Part shown: positions 12,901 to 24,900 of the stretch, one piece after another
Position numbering within the stretch: position 1 is the first letter of the stretch
Layout: the number at the start of each line of letters is the position of its first letter
Position numbers and translations under genes: made by a program
The notes under the pieces: model-generated
Told to the model about the DNA's origin: nothing
What the model saw: the letters and a program-made list of their open reading frames with translations, nothing else
The model's database searches: none
From: Polydactylus sextarius
Taxonomy: Eukaryota > Chordata > Actinopteri > Polynemidae
NCBI GenBank assembly: GCA_016801845.1
Contig: CM028917.1
Coordinates: forward strand, 8,138,501 to 8,202,500
Length of the DNA stretch: 64,000 nt
Reading direction: 5' to 3'

Positions 12901-15900
12901 AACAACACATGCTGCTGAGCTCTTGCCATGTTAATCAACTGAACCTGCTAGACCAGCACCAGGAGGCACGGCACAGCAAATACTGGATCCAGAGGTTTCT
13001 CACAGCCCCTTTGGCTCTCTCTTATATCTATTTTCCCTTTATTTAATCAAAATAAATCTATTATATGATCCATTAATGGAGGATTATTAATGTCTGTTGC
13101 AAACCTTTTTATCTTTTTATTCCAGCACACTGGTTCAGTTGATTTGGAGAATGTGAGCTCAGCTTTAAAGTCAACTCGCATCATATCTGGTAGGTGGTAG
13201 CAAAAATAAAGAAACTAAAATAACCTGCGTAAATTCGGCCTTACAGAGTGTAGTCTGCACCAAAACATACAGGGATGGATCACTGAAGCTATGCTGTGTA
13301 ATTTACCCAGGCCGACGTCTGCCTCCCACCCTCCCCCCACATGTTCATATGCTGTTTGTATTATTAGACACTGTCCAATGTTAGTGTGAGTCAGTTTGGT
13401 TGTTACCATAAGGCAGTGTGCTGAGAGCCTCTCCATTAGGGTAAGGGCTGACCATTTTCTTGTTAGTCATCACCCTGGCGGTGGCGTTATTCACCTGAGG
13501 ATGGAGGAGCAGACGGTCAAAGACACAAACAGATCAAAAAAAAAAAAAACAAGCTAAAGCAGCACATAGACTCTAATATAGATCAATAGATAATAAGGTC
13601 AAGGCTGATACATGATTTTTTTACAGTAGTTTTACAGTCAACATGCCTGCTGTTGCTAATTTTATTTTCTGACTTCATTTACTCTTACTGCTTCATTAAA
13701 GGAGAACGCTGGTGTCATTTGAGGCTACGGCTCATTTGCTTGTATCAACATCTCATCTACATTTCCTCCAATCATTCTGCTCTGTGTAATTAGACTGTGA
13801 CACAACCCTGTTTTTATTGTGATGTTGCGCACTTGATGGTGTCAAAGCTGGAGTGAAGCTGAAAGCTGTTGGCCCACCGATGACATGGTTGTGACTACGT
13901 ACCAATGTGTTCTTGATTATTAAAGAATTATTATTATTAAAGAATTACTGTTGGTGTTTTATTTATATAGTAACTGACTGCAACGTAAAAGTAACTATAT
14001 TCATACTTTAGGATTTTTATCATTTTTACTTTTTACTGACATGGCCACTCCCTTTTCAACAATGTGCGTGCATATGTGTGTGTGTTTATGTTGGTGTGCG
14101 TGTCTATATTTATGTGTAAATGTGTGTGGGGACTGTTAAGGGGATTTTTAGTCATCATGCAATTAAAAGCGAGTTGCCCAGTAGAGAATTGGTGACTCAC
14201 TGTAGAGAGATATGAGAGCTGCCATGGGAGACACTGGTTATGTTGCTGTTGTGACTAAACATTAGATGTCATGAGGGGGGTGAAGAAAACTGAGCTGTAC
14301 ATTTTTTTTGCTTGTTTGGCATGCACAGGTAAACGTGTTGTGGGTTATTACTATAATTTTTTTAGCTTTGTGGGCATGTTCTGTGCACGCTGGCTGACAT
14401 TTCAGACTAGTGCTCAAGCCTTTCAGTCCAAGATGGCTGCTAATCTCCTCTCTGAGCTTCAAAGGCTCACACTCCGGTCCCTTGATCTACCCTCATCTTC
14501 CTTTGATGGGCTTTAAGAGAAGGAGATTGTAGCTCTCCGTAATAACCCGTACTGTCCGAGTGTGCTGTTGAAGCTCCACATCTGACTGTGTGACAAGCTA
14601 AAGATTAACGACCTTTTGGCTGGATGAGGGGAGAGCGTGTGTGCATGCGTGTGTGTGTGTGTCACGAAAAAGGAGAGAGAGAGAGAGAGAGAACGCCTGA
14701 GGAATGAGAGTTGCTTGTGTGTACATACTCACAGCTCTCCCATTTAGAAGACCATTAAAGCCTAGACTGTCATTCGCATTGCCTCTCTCAGTGATTCATG
14801 TTCTTTATCTGCTCAGCTTCATTCAGATGGAAATGAGGTTTACCTCATTTTTCCCTCATTGCGAATGACAAGGTCAGTGGCAAATGATTCAATTAGCGTA
14901 GCCTGGCTAGCTATCTGACGCAACTGTCCGCGGGTGTCTGAGTGGAGACATTTTGAAACGTAAATCGAGTTAATGAATCAAATTATTGTTGACATTTTTT
15001 TTTGTATCAGAGTGAAACATTTGTCCAGACTTGAGAGTAGATTTCTGTTATTTATAACAACCTGTATTAATGGTGGGCAATCAGCTGAGTTTCTACAGTG
15101 TAAGTGTGTTTATGTGTTTCAGGAAACTGGGTAAAACGGTTGGCAGGAACACATGCAAATCAACAGAGACCAATATGGAAGGCAAATCTCAAAGTGTTAA
15201 TGATTAATAAAACATTCAGCCTTTCTCATCCCACTTTTGCCCTCCCAGTCCAGCCTGAACCACAAACCCAGACAAAATGAAGTTACATTTCCATATGAAA
15301 CCAAACTTGTGGGGTTTACATACCTAAAAAGAAATATTAAAAATAAATACAAGGGAGAGGGAGAGAAAGAGGGGGTGCAAAAACATTTGTTGGACAAAAT
15401 TAATAATCATATAAACACAGAAATTACACGCAGCCAAATATGGGCGCATCACATGACCAAGAGTGAGTAACAAACCAAAAAACCAAAGAAAAAAAAAGGA
15501 AGAAGAAAAAAATTCAGCCAATCAGCAAGCGTTTGGATGCAGCATAGAGACCAATCAAAACGATCGCAGCACTCCCACATCAAACACATACGAGACAAGG
15601 ATGAGACGGGTAAGTTAAGAGGATGGGATGCAGGTGAGAAGTAAAGAGACAGAGCCAGTCCATGTACAAAAAAAACAGGAGAACGTAAAGATGGAGTGAA
15701 GAGAAAAGAGAAACGGAAAAAAAAGGGAGAAAGTTTACATGAGCAACACAAAATAAAACTAATAACAATTACTGTTTAAAACACAACATATATACCAAGG
15801 TGCATCATTCAAATAAAGCAATTAGATTTGGTGACCATTCTCCTGAAAATCTCATTATATGTGGTGGGTTGAGAAACAGAGCACCAAAGGATGGAGGGAA

Positions 15901-18900
15901 CAGAGAGAGAGATAGAGAGAGAGCGAGAGATAGAAAGAGAGAGGGGGAGTGAGAGAGAGAGAGACAAAGAGAGAGAGCAATCCTCATTCCCAAAAAAGGA
16001 GAGAAATAAAATAAACATGAGACACTATGCCAGGCATTAGAACCGTGTGTCACAAACTAAGACCAGTACACTACGACTACTACTACGACTACTGATACAC
16101 AAGACAATCCACTACAGGAAAAACCAAACCAAGAGAAAAAAACAAAACAAAATGGCAGCATAATAGAGACCCAAAAAACACAGCGAGGTAAACCCCATAT
16201 CGGTTTAGAGATGCATATGGCGACACAACACTAGGGCTATGTCCCAAATCACTCCTTTACTCATTTCTTCATAGTTATTTTACCCCCTGGAAAATGCAGT
16301 GTGAGATGTTTCAGGGCTCTATGTGGTGGATACATTTACACATAAAATGGTGGAGGGTTAATGCAATGGGCTACGTGGTACATGTGGAGTGATTTGAGAC
16401 ACAGCCAGGCTGATTGATAAATGACCAGCCAGTTGCACCAGCTGTTCCTAAGATCAAACTCAGTCTAGATTAAACCTAAAGTCGTTGAACTAGAAACAAC
16501 CTAGAGATTAGCAAATACTAAATATTTACACCCATAACTGATGTCAGAGCAAATTCAAACAACTGACAAAACCAGTAGAATCTCACTAAAATAACCCTAC
16601 ATAAGCCACAAAAGTAAAATGGAAAAGAGATCATAAGGACCAAAGCCAGCATGTGACTAAACTTAACAAAAGCCTTTCACAAATTACAAAACACGATGCT
16701 GACAACATCTGCTTAAAAACAATAAATGACATCAGTATGGTTAACTGGATTTTTTCCACTCAGTCTAAACTGTACGGATACTATAAAATATCTGCGGCAC
16801 TTCTAAAACTTGCGTTGGCTTGTAGGCATTTTCCAGCAAACAACTGACATTTCATACATTTTAACGATGCAACTCAATTCTCAATTTAGTAAATGACTAG
16901 TCTGAAGCTAGAACTAATTGTTCTAACTTAGTGGTATTTTTTTATGAATAGCTGGTGCAACTCAATCCAGATCTTCAACCGCAGGGTTTCTATACGTTTT
17001 TATTTCTATGTGATTAAACAAAAGATCCCAAATGTGCAGTTTAGTTTTAAAAGAAAAGACACAGTGCTGTGCTACTCTATATATCTGCATTTGTAAGTTC
17101 TTTTTGTCTTGGCAGTAAAGAGGCAGGGGTGTTATGGCCTTTCTCAAATGCACATTGTGTCCAATTGGCTCACATCTGATGACGTGCGCTACGCTAAAAG
17201 CAGGCAGGTCAGTGAAATAAAGAAATTCAAAACCAGAGCAGCGTTATTTGCCCTGTGGCTTGGGGGGGTCTGCATTCACTCAAAGCAATCGTAAGGCAGC
17301 AACAGGGAGCAAAGCTTCATATCATTTCTGTTGATTTTAATTCATTAGGAAGAAGGAAACTATATACATCGAGTCCAACGCAGAATTAATCAGATGGATG
17401 GAGGAGAGCCGTGTGATTACATTCGGTCATTCCCAGTGAGGTGTTAATGACATGGTGGGGGACAGACATGTGGAGACAATATTACTGCTAAAAGATCCAA
17501 TGTGTTGAAAGATGCTGTGTCCATCTGTCTGTGTGCCTGTGGTACTGTGTTTACACTGTAAAATTACATAATGCCAATCGCTTTTCTAGGGCATTACACT
17601 GCATGGGCCTATGATTATTACACTGGGTGAGTAGAGATGCAAAGACTAATATCGTATCTTCAAAGTAAACTGTACATTATATTGAATCAAAGGCCCGTTT
17701 CAGAGGGTGGGGTGAGAAGGGGATCAGTTCAGTGATGGATGTTTGTACACAACTTACCGTTGCCGTAGAAACAGCGAGTGGTTACCGTGGAGACTGACAA
17801 CAACACACAGAAGTCGTCAGGGAAACAGAAAAAATATAATAAATAAAGGAACAAATAATCCTAGTAACAAAAGAAACCTAAATTGCCCCTCCCCTCCCTC
17901 GTCATTGCCCCCGTGTGAAATCAAAAACCTGATAGCAGCAGTGTTACAGCTCAGAACAGAATATAAGAGAAAGAAGAAAGAGGAAGGAAAGGGAGAGGGG
18001 ATGCTAGCTCTCGATGCTTAACAGAGCTCTGAGCATCATTACAACAATCAGACCAGTGACAGGAAGATATTTGGTGCTCTAGAGAACAAAAGACATGGGA
18101 CAGGAGAATGGAGATATGGGGGCAAACCTTGCCTTAACCCCCCCAAAAAAAGCCCACTGGATGTACAGTACAATGCAGCGAATTTAAACACCTCCAAGGA
18201 AAGGTCAGAAGAGCAGATATAAAGGCACACCACCCTCCATCATAAGAGCAGAGAATAGCAAAGGTTTAATGCTGTCTGGGTCTATTCCAGTCAAAAAGGA
18301 CAGGCGGAGGTATTTTGGTTAGATGTTGCAAGAAATGACTCATTCTTGTGTGGTCAAGTTAAGCCACAAGAGAAGTGTGTGTGTTTGGAAATTGGTTGGT
18401 GGCTATAATTTCCAGTTTTTACCAGTCACCACAAAAGAACAGAACTAACGGAGAGTCAAAAACAAAAAAAAAAAAAAAAAAAAAAAAACTAAGACAGGAA
18501 ATTGAAAACAAAATAGATGGAAATAAGTAAAAAAACAAAACAAAAAAAGAGGCAGACAGAGATGATGCCAAAAAGAATATTACAGTTAGAAAAACAGCTA
18601 TAGATAATTTTCAAACAAAATACAAGATGACAGAAAGACAAACTTGACTGGCGACGAGAGAATGAAGGGATAAGGAAGAGAAAGAACGGAGCCAACACAC
18701 AAAGAAAGACCCAGGGGTGGAAAGGGCAAAGTACAAACTCTCTTTCCCCTTTTCTACATTTTCACTCATGTACAAAGCAAACACACATGGAGTCTCGCAC
18801 ATTTCATTCAGATTTTTTTTTTGTCTCGGGGGCAAATCATGCAGGAACAGAAAGTTCTGAAGAGCAAAACAAAACAGGACTGGTCAAATCCAAAGCAGAG

Positions 18901-21900
18901 GAGGTTGGAGGGGTTCGTCTGTGAAAAGTGGGACACAAGGAGCTGGTGATCCTTCGCTTCAGGCCATCGCCAGTTCAGCAACTCAAGTCACATTATCGTC
19001 AATTCAAACTCACGCAATAAGAATAATGCTACTGCATGAAATCGTACAAAAACTTTCGCAGTGTTTGTGGATATGCACTGGTGTGAGGCCCAGGCCGAAA
19101 TGAGTCAAGGCCAGTTGTGTCCCATTGAGGAGTGTGTGGCAGCAGCACTGGTTGGTAAGACTGTGTATGGTCAGACATGCAGAACCACAAGCACAACTTC
19201 TTCTCATCCCTTTTCACCACATCCATGCAGTGATGATGACACCTTTTATTTACCCGCCCCCATTGTTTCCCTTGCATGCAGAGCTGCACCACTTGTGACA
19301 CACACTTAAAAGACAACTCGGCTATTCTGCGCTACTGTGTTGAAATGTCTGACTAAAACTCTGCGCTGCGGAGGAGCTGTCACTTCCCGTAACACTCCGG
19401 CCACACAGACCAACCACAAACACACAACCTTAGAGCAGTAGTTAATGAGTGAGAGTCTTGCATGGTCTGTGTGTGTGTGTGTGTGTGTGTGGTCACATGA
19501 GCTCTGTCTCCAACTACTGACTATGCTCTTGTCCTCAAAGGAGTTGCTGTTGTCTTTCCACACTCTATTTTGCAACGTGGACAAGTCTACAACAGGCATA
19601 CCAGAGAGCAGCCCAGGGAAGTTTGGTGCTGATTAAATATAAAACCTTTAAAAATAAAAAGTTCACTACAGACTCTTTATTTTGAAATGTAGTGAACCTT
19701 TTTTTGGCAGCCTGGCTTTCCCAGGGAAATAATTAAGACCGAAATTACTGATAAATTTACCCAGCTCACCTTATTTTATAAATTTCCTTTTGGACCTTCA
19801 AACTGGCTCCTTTTGAGAAACAGCCAAAGAAATATTATGAAAAGAACGGACCGTTGTTCTGTTGTTTGTGACCAGCAGATTTATTAAAAAAAACACACAC
19901 ACACAAATTAGACCATGCAGGGACCCTAATACACTCTCTGTACAGCCAGCAACTGTAGCAAGAGGATGAAATGTGTGTACATATGTGACTACACATATGA
20001 GAATTTCCTATTGTTAGCTTTGTCCAGCACCAAAAAAATGTTACTGCCTGCGTCAGACAGATGTTATGAGTGAGGACCGCTTCCCCATTAGTGTTAGAGC
20101 ATACACACAATCAGAAAGACAGCCATGGATGGTGCAATGCATTGAGGGCATCTCAATGCATACATACACACCTCAAAGGCAACGAGGTGTGTATGTTTGT
20201 GAGTAAGATAACACACTGTCACACCTATATATAGGCCTATGGGACTATATATAGTCCTAGAGTTACGGTTAAATGAATGGTGATGAGATGGGAATCACAG
20301 AAAAGCAGGTAGAGACAAAGTGAACTGTAGTTGGGCCACTTACATGGATACATTGGAAGCGCACAGGAAACTGACTTCTTCAAAGCGCAGAGTTTTATTC
20401 CAGACAAAGAGAAGTACATTATAACTTTAAGCACAATATTTCTCTTTCTATTTCATATGGTCTACATACATGCACACTATGGGCAGCTAGGCTGTGAGAA
20501 GAACTGCTAACTCCCATTGGCATGCACCAAGAATATGACATGTCAGCACTCAAGTTAAAGACAGCAAACATTTATGAAACTCTCATTCTAAAGATTCATG
20601 AATTCAGCCCTTTTTTTAATTTCAATGAGGAGCTCAGGTGCAACTGGTTTCATGCTAACTGAACAAGTCCCGTCACCAAAACTGTTTCAATGAAATAGCT
20701 GCACAGAATAAACATGCAAGAAGAAACATCCAGCTGTCTGCAGAGCTGCCTCGGTCATATTTCCATATCAAAATACCAACCATGCACACTTTGGCTACCT
20801 CAACTAAACCCATGCCAGTGGAGATAAGTGAAGTACAAAGTCACACACAATAAGAGTAAAATATTATGTATAACAATGGTATACAGTAGGCCTATATTTC
20901 AGAGTTTCTGAATTATAATACAAATGTGATTACTCTGATCATCTTTTGCCTTCGTCATGTCTGGAAACATAGTTCAACAAACTCTGAAATGATATGACCA
21001 ATTAAAGCAAGAGTTACTGCAGCAACATCTGCAAGGAGGGAGCACTGCCAGAGAGCTTTGCCTCAAATAGAAATGTCCGGCCCTTTCTCCTCGCTTGAAA
21101 GAATGTATAAACACAAATCCACGGTTTGTCCTGCGCCAGCCTTTTGTCTCTTCAAGCCCATGCACCATAAACAGACAGAAAAGAAACACACTCTACAGAC
21201 TCTTGCTGCTGGCCCACCATGCAGCTGATACATGACCTGCTACAGCCCAACACCACTATTGGAATACAACAGAGTACATGCAAAGTGACAACTGAAAACA
21301 CAGACAAACTGCTCGCTGAGGAACGAAAGTGACTGATATCATGCAAAACTTGGGGAAGAAACACAGAATCAGATTAAAGCGATGTCGGGGGACAACACAG
21401 TTTGGAGACTGATGCAGGGTACATTGGCTCCATCAGTATCCATTCAGCTTGCTGATTGACTGAGGGTGGAGGTGGGGGAGGGAGTATGATGTACCAGTGG
21501 ATGCAGGTGGTCGACTTTCATTCTCGACCACACTGCGGCAGAACTGAGAGTACAGAACTAAAAAGGGTCCAGCCAGCCTCATCCATCATGCAAGAACTGA
21601 CTCAAACACCCACACGCGCGCGCACACACACACACACAAACACACACACACCACAAAGAAATCACCACAGTAAGCCCATGCAGAAGTCCTGGCTTACAGC
21701 GGGTCGGGTCAAAAGATCCAATTTGTACAACTGGCTGATTAAAACCCCGCTTAAATTAAAGAGGAAAAAAACTGCTTTCAACAAAACTCAGCACATGCTC
21801 AGGTTACAAATAAAAATAATTGTCATCAAATTAAAATAAATAACCTTAACACACAGATACTTCACATACATAAAAACTCAAGAGTACAGATCTTTGGTAA

Positions 21901-24900
21901 GAACCATGACTTCCATAAAGTGAACATGCGTCAGTGTTGCTGTGATTCCCAGCATGCTGCTGTTGCACCTGGAGCCATAAGCTTGTCACAACCACTTAGT
22001 CACAACACCGGGAGACAGGGAACACAGAAGGATTTCTACACTAGGAAAGAAAATAAGAGCATCTGACGGCAATCTGCCATGCATCATCCTTTGACTGCGT
22101 TCCTCTCGTGCCCTCCGGTGCCAACTACACAAACATCATTCCAGTTCTTGCAGGAAAAAAAAAAGTTGTAACATCAGTGTGGCTACAAGTTGCGAATCAG
22201 TGGAAGGAAAAAAAAAGGTGAAGAGGCAACAGCTTTATGTGGGAGGAAAAAAAAATGCTGCAGAAGAAAAGAACCCAGCATGCCTTATTTAGTGTTCTTG
22301 CACCCCCAATCATTCCCACCACAAAAACAATAAACAACAACAACAAAAAAGGGAGGAAACAAGTCGTTTAAAATTTTTTGAAATGAAACACATTGCAGAG
22401 GACTGGGGAGTGGGATACCAGTGGGCTGCATCAGAGCATATCACTACAGGGAGGATGGGAGCTAGCTAGCAGTCAGTGATCAAGCAGAATTACAATGGGA
22501 GTACAGACAGAAGACAGGAGAGAGGAAGAGAGAGAGAGAGGAAAATTACCTCAATCTTGCGACCTTCCACCAATGTGCCGTGGAGTTTTTCCCTGGCTTT
22601 CTCTGCATCTGCGCTGTTCTCAAATGTCACAAAGCCAAAACCCTGTGGTGCACGGCAGAGGTTAAAGAGGTTGGCGGTGAGTGAGGGGCACGGCATCATT
22701 GTGGAAAAAAATAGATAGAGGAGAGACTGAGACATTTAGACCCCAGGGGCTGCTCTGACATTGTTTAATAGGTGATTGAACTTTTATAACAATTACAGTA
22801 TGTGTTGCGTGCTGATACAGCGACACAGAGTCATAGGAAAACAACATGCATGGTGGGAATACCTGTCAGCAGTCAGGGGGCGTTGTCACTGTGTCTGCAC
22901 TTACCTTTGAACCTCTCTCATTGAAAATAATCTCTACATCCAGAATCTTCCCAAATTGCTGTAAATACATTTAAGAAGAGAAATTAGCAAACGTATAGCA
23001 AAAGAAAATAATAATTTTAGGAGGTTAGACCGGAGTATTTTAATAAAGATGTGCAGTAAAGTTGGACACCTCTGACACTGTGAGTTACAGCTACTTTGCA
23101 CTAGAGGTCACTGTTATACAAAAGACAACCTCCTAAATTTCAGTGTACTTCTGTTGATCCCTTTGCCTTGTACTATACCCATTACCCTTTTCCTCTCAGT
23201 CTTTCATACTAACGCATTGACACACACAGCAGGCACTTGCTCCTGTTAAGCACCAAGAGAACACCCATGGGTGCCTTTGTAGTATTCTTTATCCGTCTCA
23301 ACAGCCCACCCCTAGCGATGAAGTATCCCCCCCTTGCTAAAGACTTGTGGTGTCTACACTGATTTATTGATCTTGTTAAAAATGAGGCCCTGCCACATTC
23401 CCAGCTTCTTACCCCAAACATCTGCCTGAGATCTGGATCCCGGAAGCGGAAGGGGATGTTTGAGACGTGGAGCCGTTTAGGCGTCCCTTTGGCCTCTGAG
23501 GAGTCTCCCACCGAGCCTCCTGCTCCTGTGCCTCCTGTACCGCACTGTACACCCGCTTCACCCTGGGATGTCTCATCTGTCTTTCCCTGCAGGGGACAGA
23601 GAAAGAGAGAGAGAGAGAGAGAAAAGAAGAACAAGGAGAAGAAAACAAAGAAGAAGAACACACGAGGAGGAAGGTGAAAAAAGTAAGAATGGCTTGCGAT
23701 CATCATTCTAGCAAAGCCACAGCTCAGCTTTACTTGCACCTCTTTTCAGAAGCAACCGTAATGGAAACATGCAGGGTTGATGGATTGTGTACAGTCTTGA
23801 TATTAGCATCATTGTCATCATCATCATGCATTAGAAATAAACATTATAATCTCAGATGCACCTTAAACAAAATACAATTCTTGTATTAATGTTAAATAAT
23901 GCCATGCTAATGGACCTGTGAGGCTCTGTTTAAGCACAGTGCAACATTAGTACAATAACATGCTCACAGTGACACAGTGAAATTTACTGTTGACTGTTCA
24001 CCATCTCAGTTGACTGTGTTAGCATGCTAATACAGGTGGAATGTGAGAACCACCAAGTCATTAGGATTTATCTTCAAGGAACCTTAAAGTCTAAAAAATA
24101 CCAATCTATCTAGAAGAAAAAGCTGAGATTTTTCAGTCTGGACCAAGATGGTTTGTGGGTTTTATCAATAATGTAGCAACTACAGATGCAATGCTATTCA
24201 ATAAAAATGATTTAAAAAATCTTGCAGTCCTTTCACCATTTCAGCACATCAAGATGTCAAGAAAGAGAAAAACAGAAGTAGGGATGATGGATTTTTTTCC
24301 TTTCATAAATACTGTAATTATCATGAAAAACAACACACACCTCTGACAGTTCACCTTGTACTTACATTGTTAGTGTTGGTGGTAGTAGCTGTGCTGCCTG
24401 CGTTCGCTGCGGCCCCGACCTCTGCTGCTCCTTGGCCTCCGGCACCAAACATGGCCCCAGGGCCGAACTCCGTCCCTGGGAGTCCGTTCTGAGGTGGGGG
24501 TGGAGGAGGGAACGCCGTAAAGGGTGGGGCCACCAAACCCTCCTGTCCTCCTGTTGAATCCTGAGAGCCCTGCAGGAGCGGGGAGGGAAGAGGAGGGGAG
24601 AGAAGAGAAGAGGAAAGAAAAGAAGAGAAGGAGACGACTTAATGTATGTACTCTGAGCTTTTTACAGTGGCTGCAGCATACCGATGACGCTGGAATGAGG
24701 GGGTTAAAATCCAGCCTATTAAATTTCACTCTCCCTCTCTGTGTCTCGTTCACCACTCAGTCACTCCGTTCCCTGCATGCTACCCCCTCCCCCACCACCC
24801 GTCTACCTCCATATCTCTGACAGGCATGTGTTTTCAGTCAGCCGACCATGAAATATTTACAGAAAACACATCTATTATTAAGAGTCAGAAAATTCGATAC

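Larger units (their letters stand above)
6962..13406 (-). other. rbfox2: rbfox2 introns between exons 7 and 13
   Basis: Apart from the exons listed, these introns hold microsatellites: (AC)n 8697-8720, (GA)n 9636-9658 and (CA)n 10398-10433. On the transcribed strand TGCATG sites occur at 9440, 9722, 11144 and 11151. No other genes seen. Confidence 0.6.
13495..22549 (-). other. rbfox2: rbfox2 intron 6, rich in UGCAUG sites
   Basis: 9.1 kb intron downstream of the 93-nt RRM exon. It carries 19 TGCATG sites on the transcribed strand, 16 of them between 18838 and 22083. It also has (GA)n at about 15898-15979, a poly(A) run at 18464-18488 and one possible micro-exon at 17758-17793. No separate gene seen. 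Confidence 0.6.

Noticed and set aside
20345..20400. Strong GTAAGTGG donor-like sequence on the minus strand in rbfox2 intron 6
   Set aside because: No good polypyrimidine acceptor or sensible peptide upstream; probably a decoy site.
22490..22735. Open frame containing the RRM exon with extra residues at both ends
   Set aside because: The extra residues are intron translation; the real exon is 22550-22642, fixed by splice sites.
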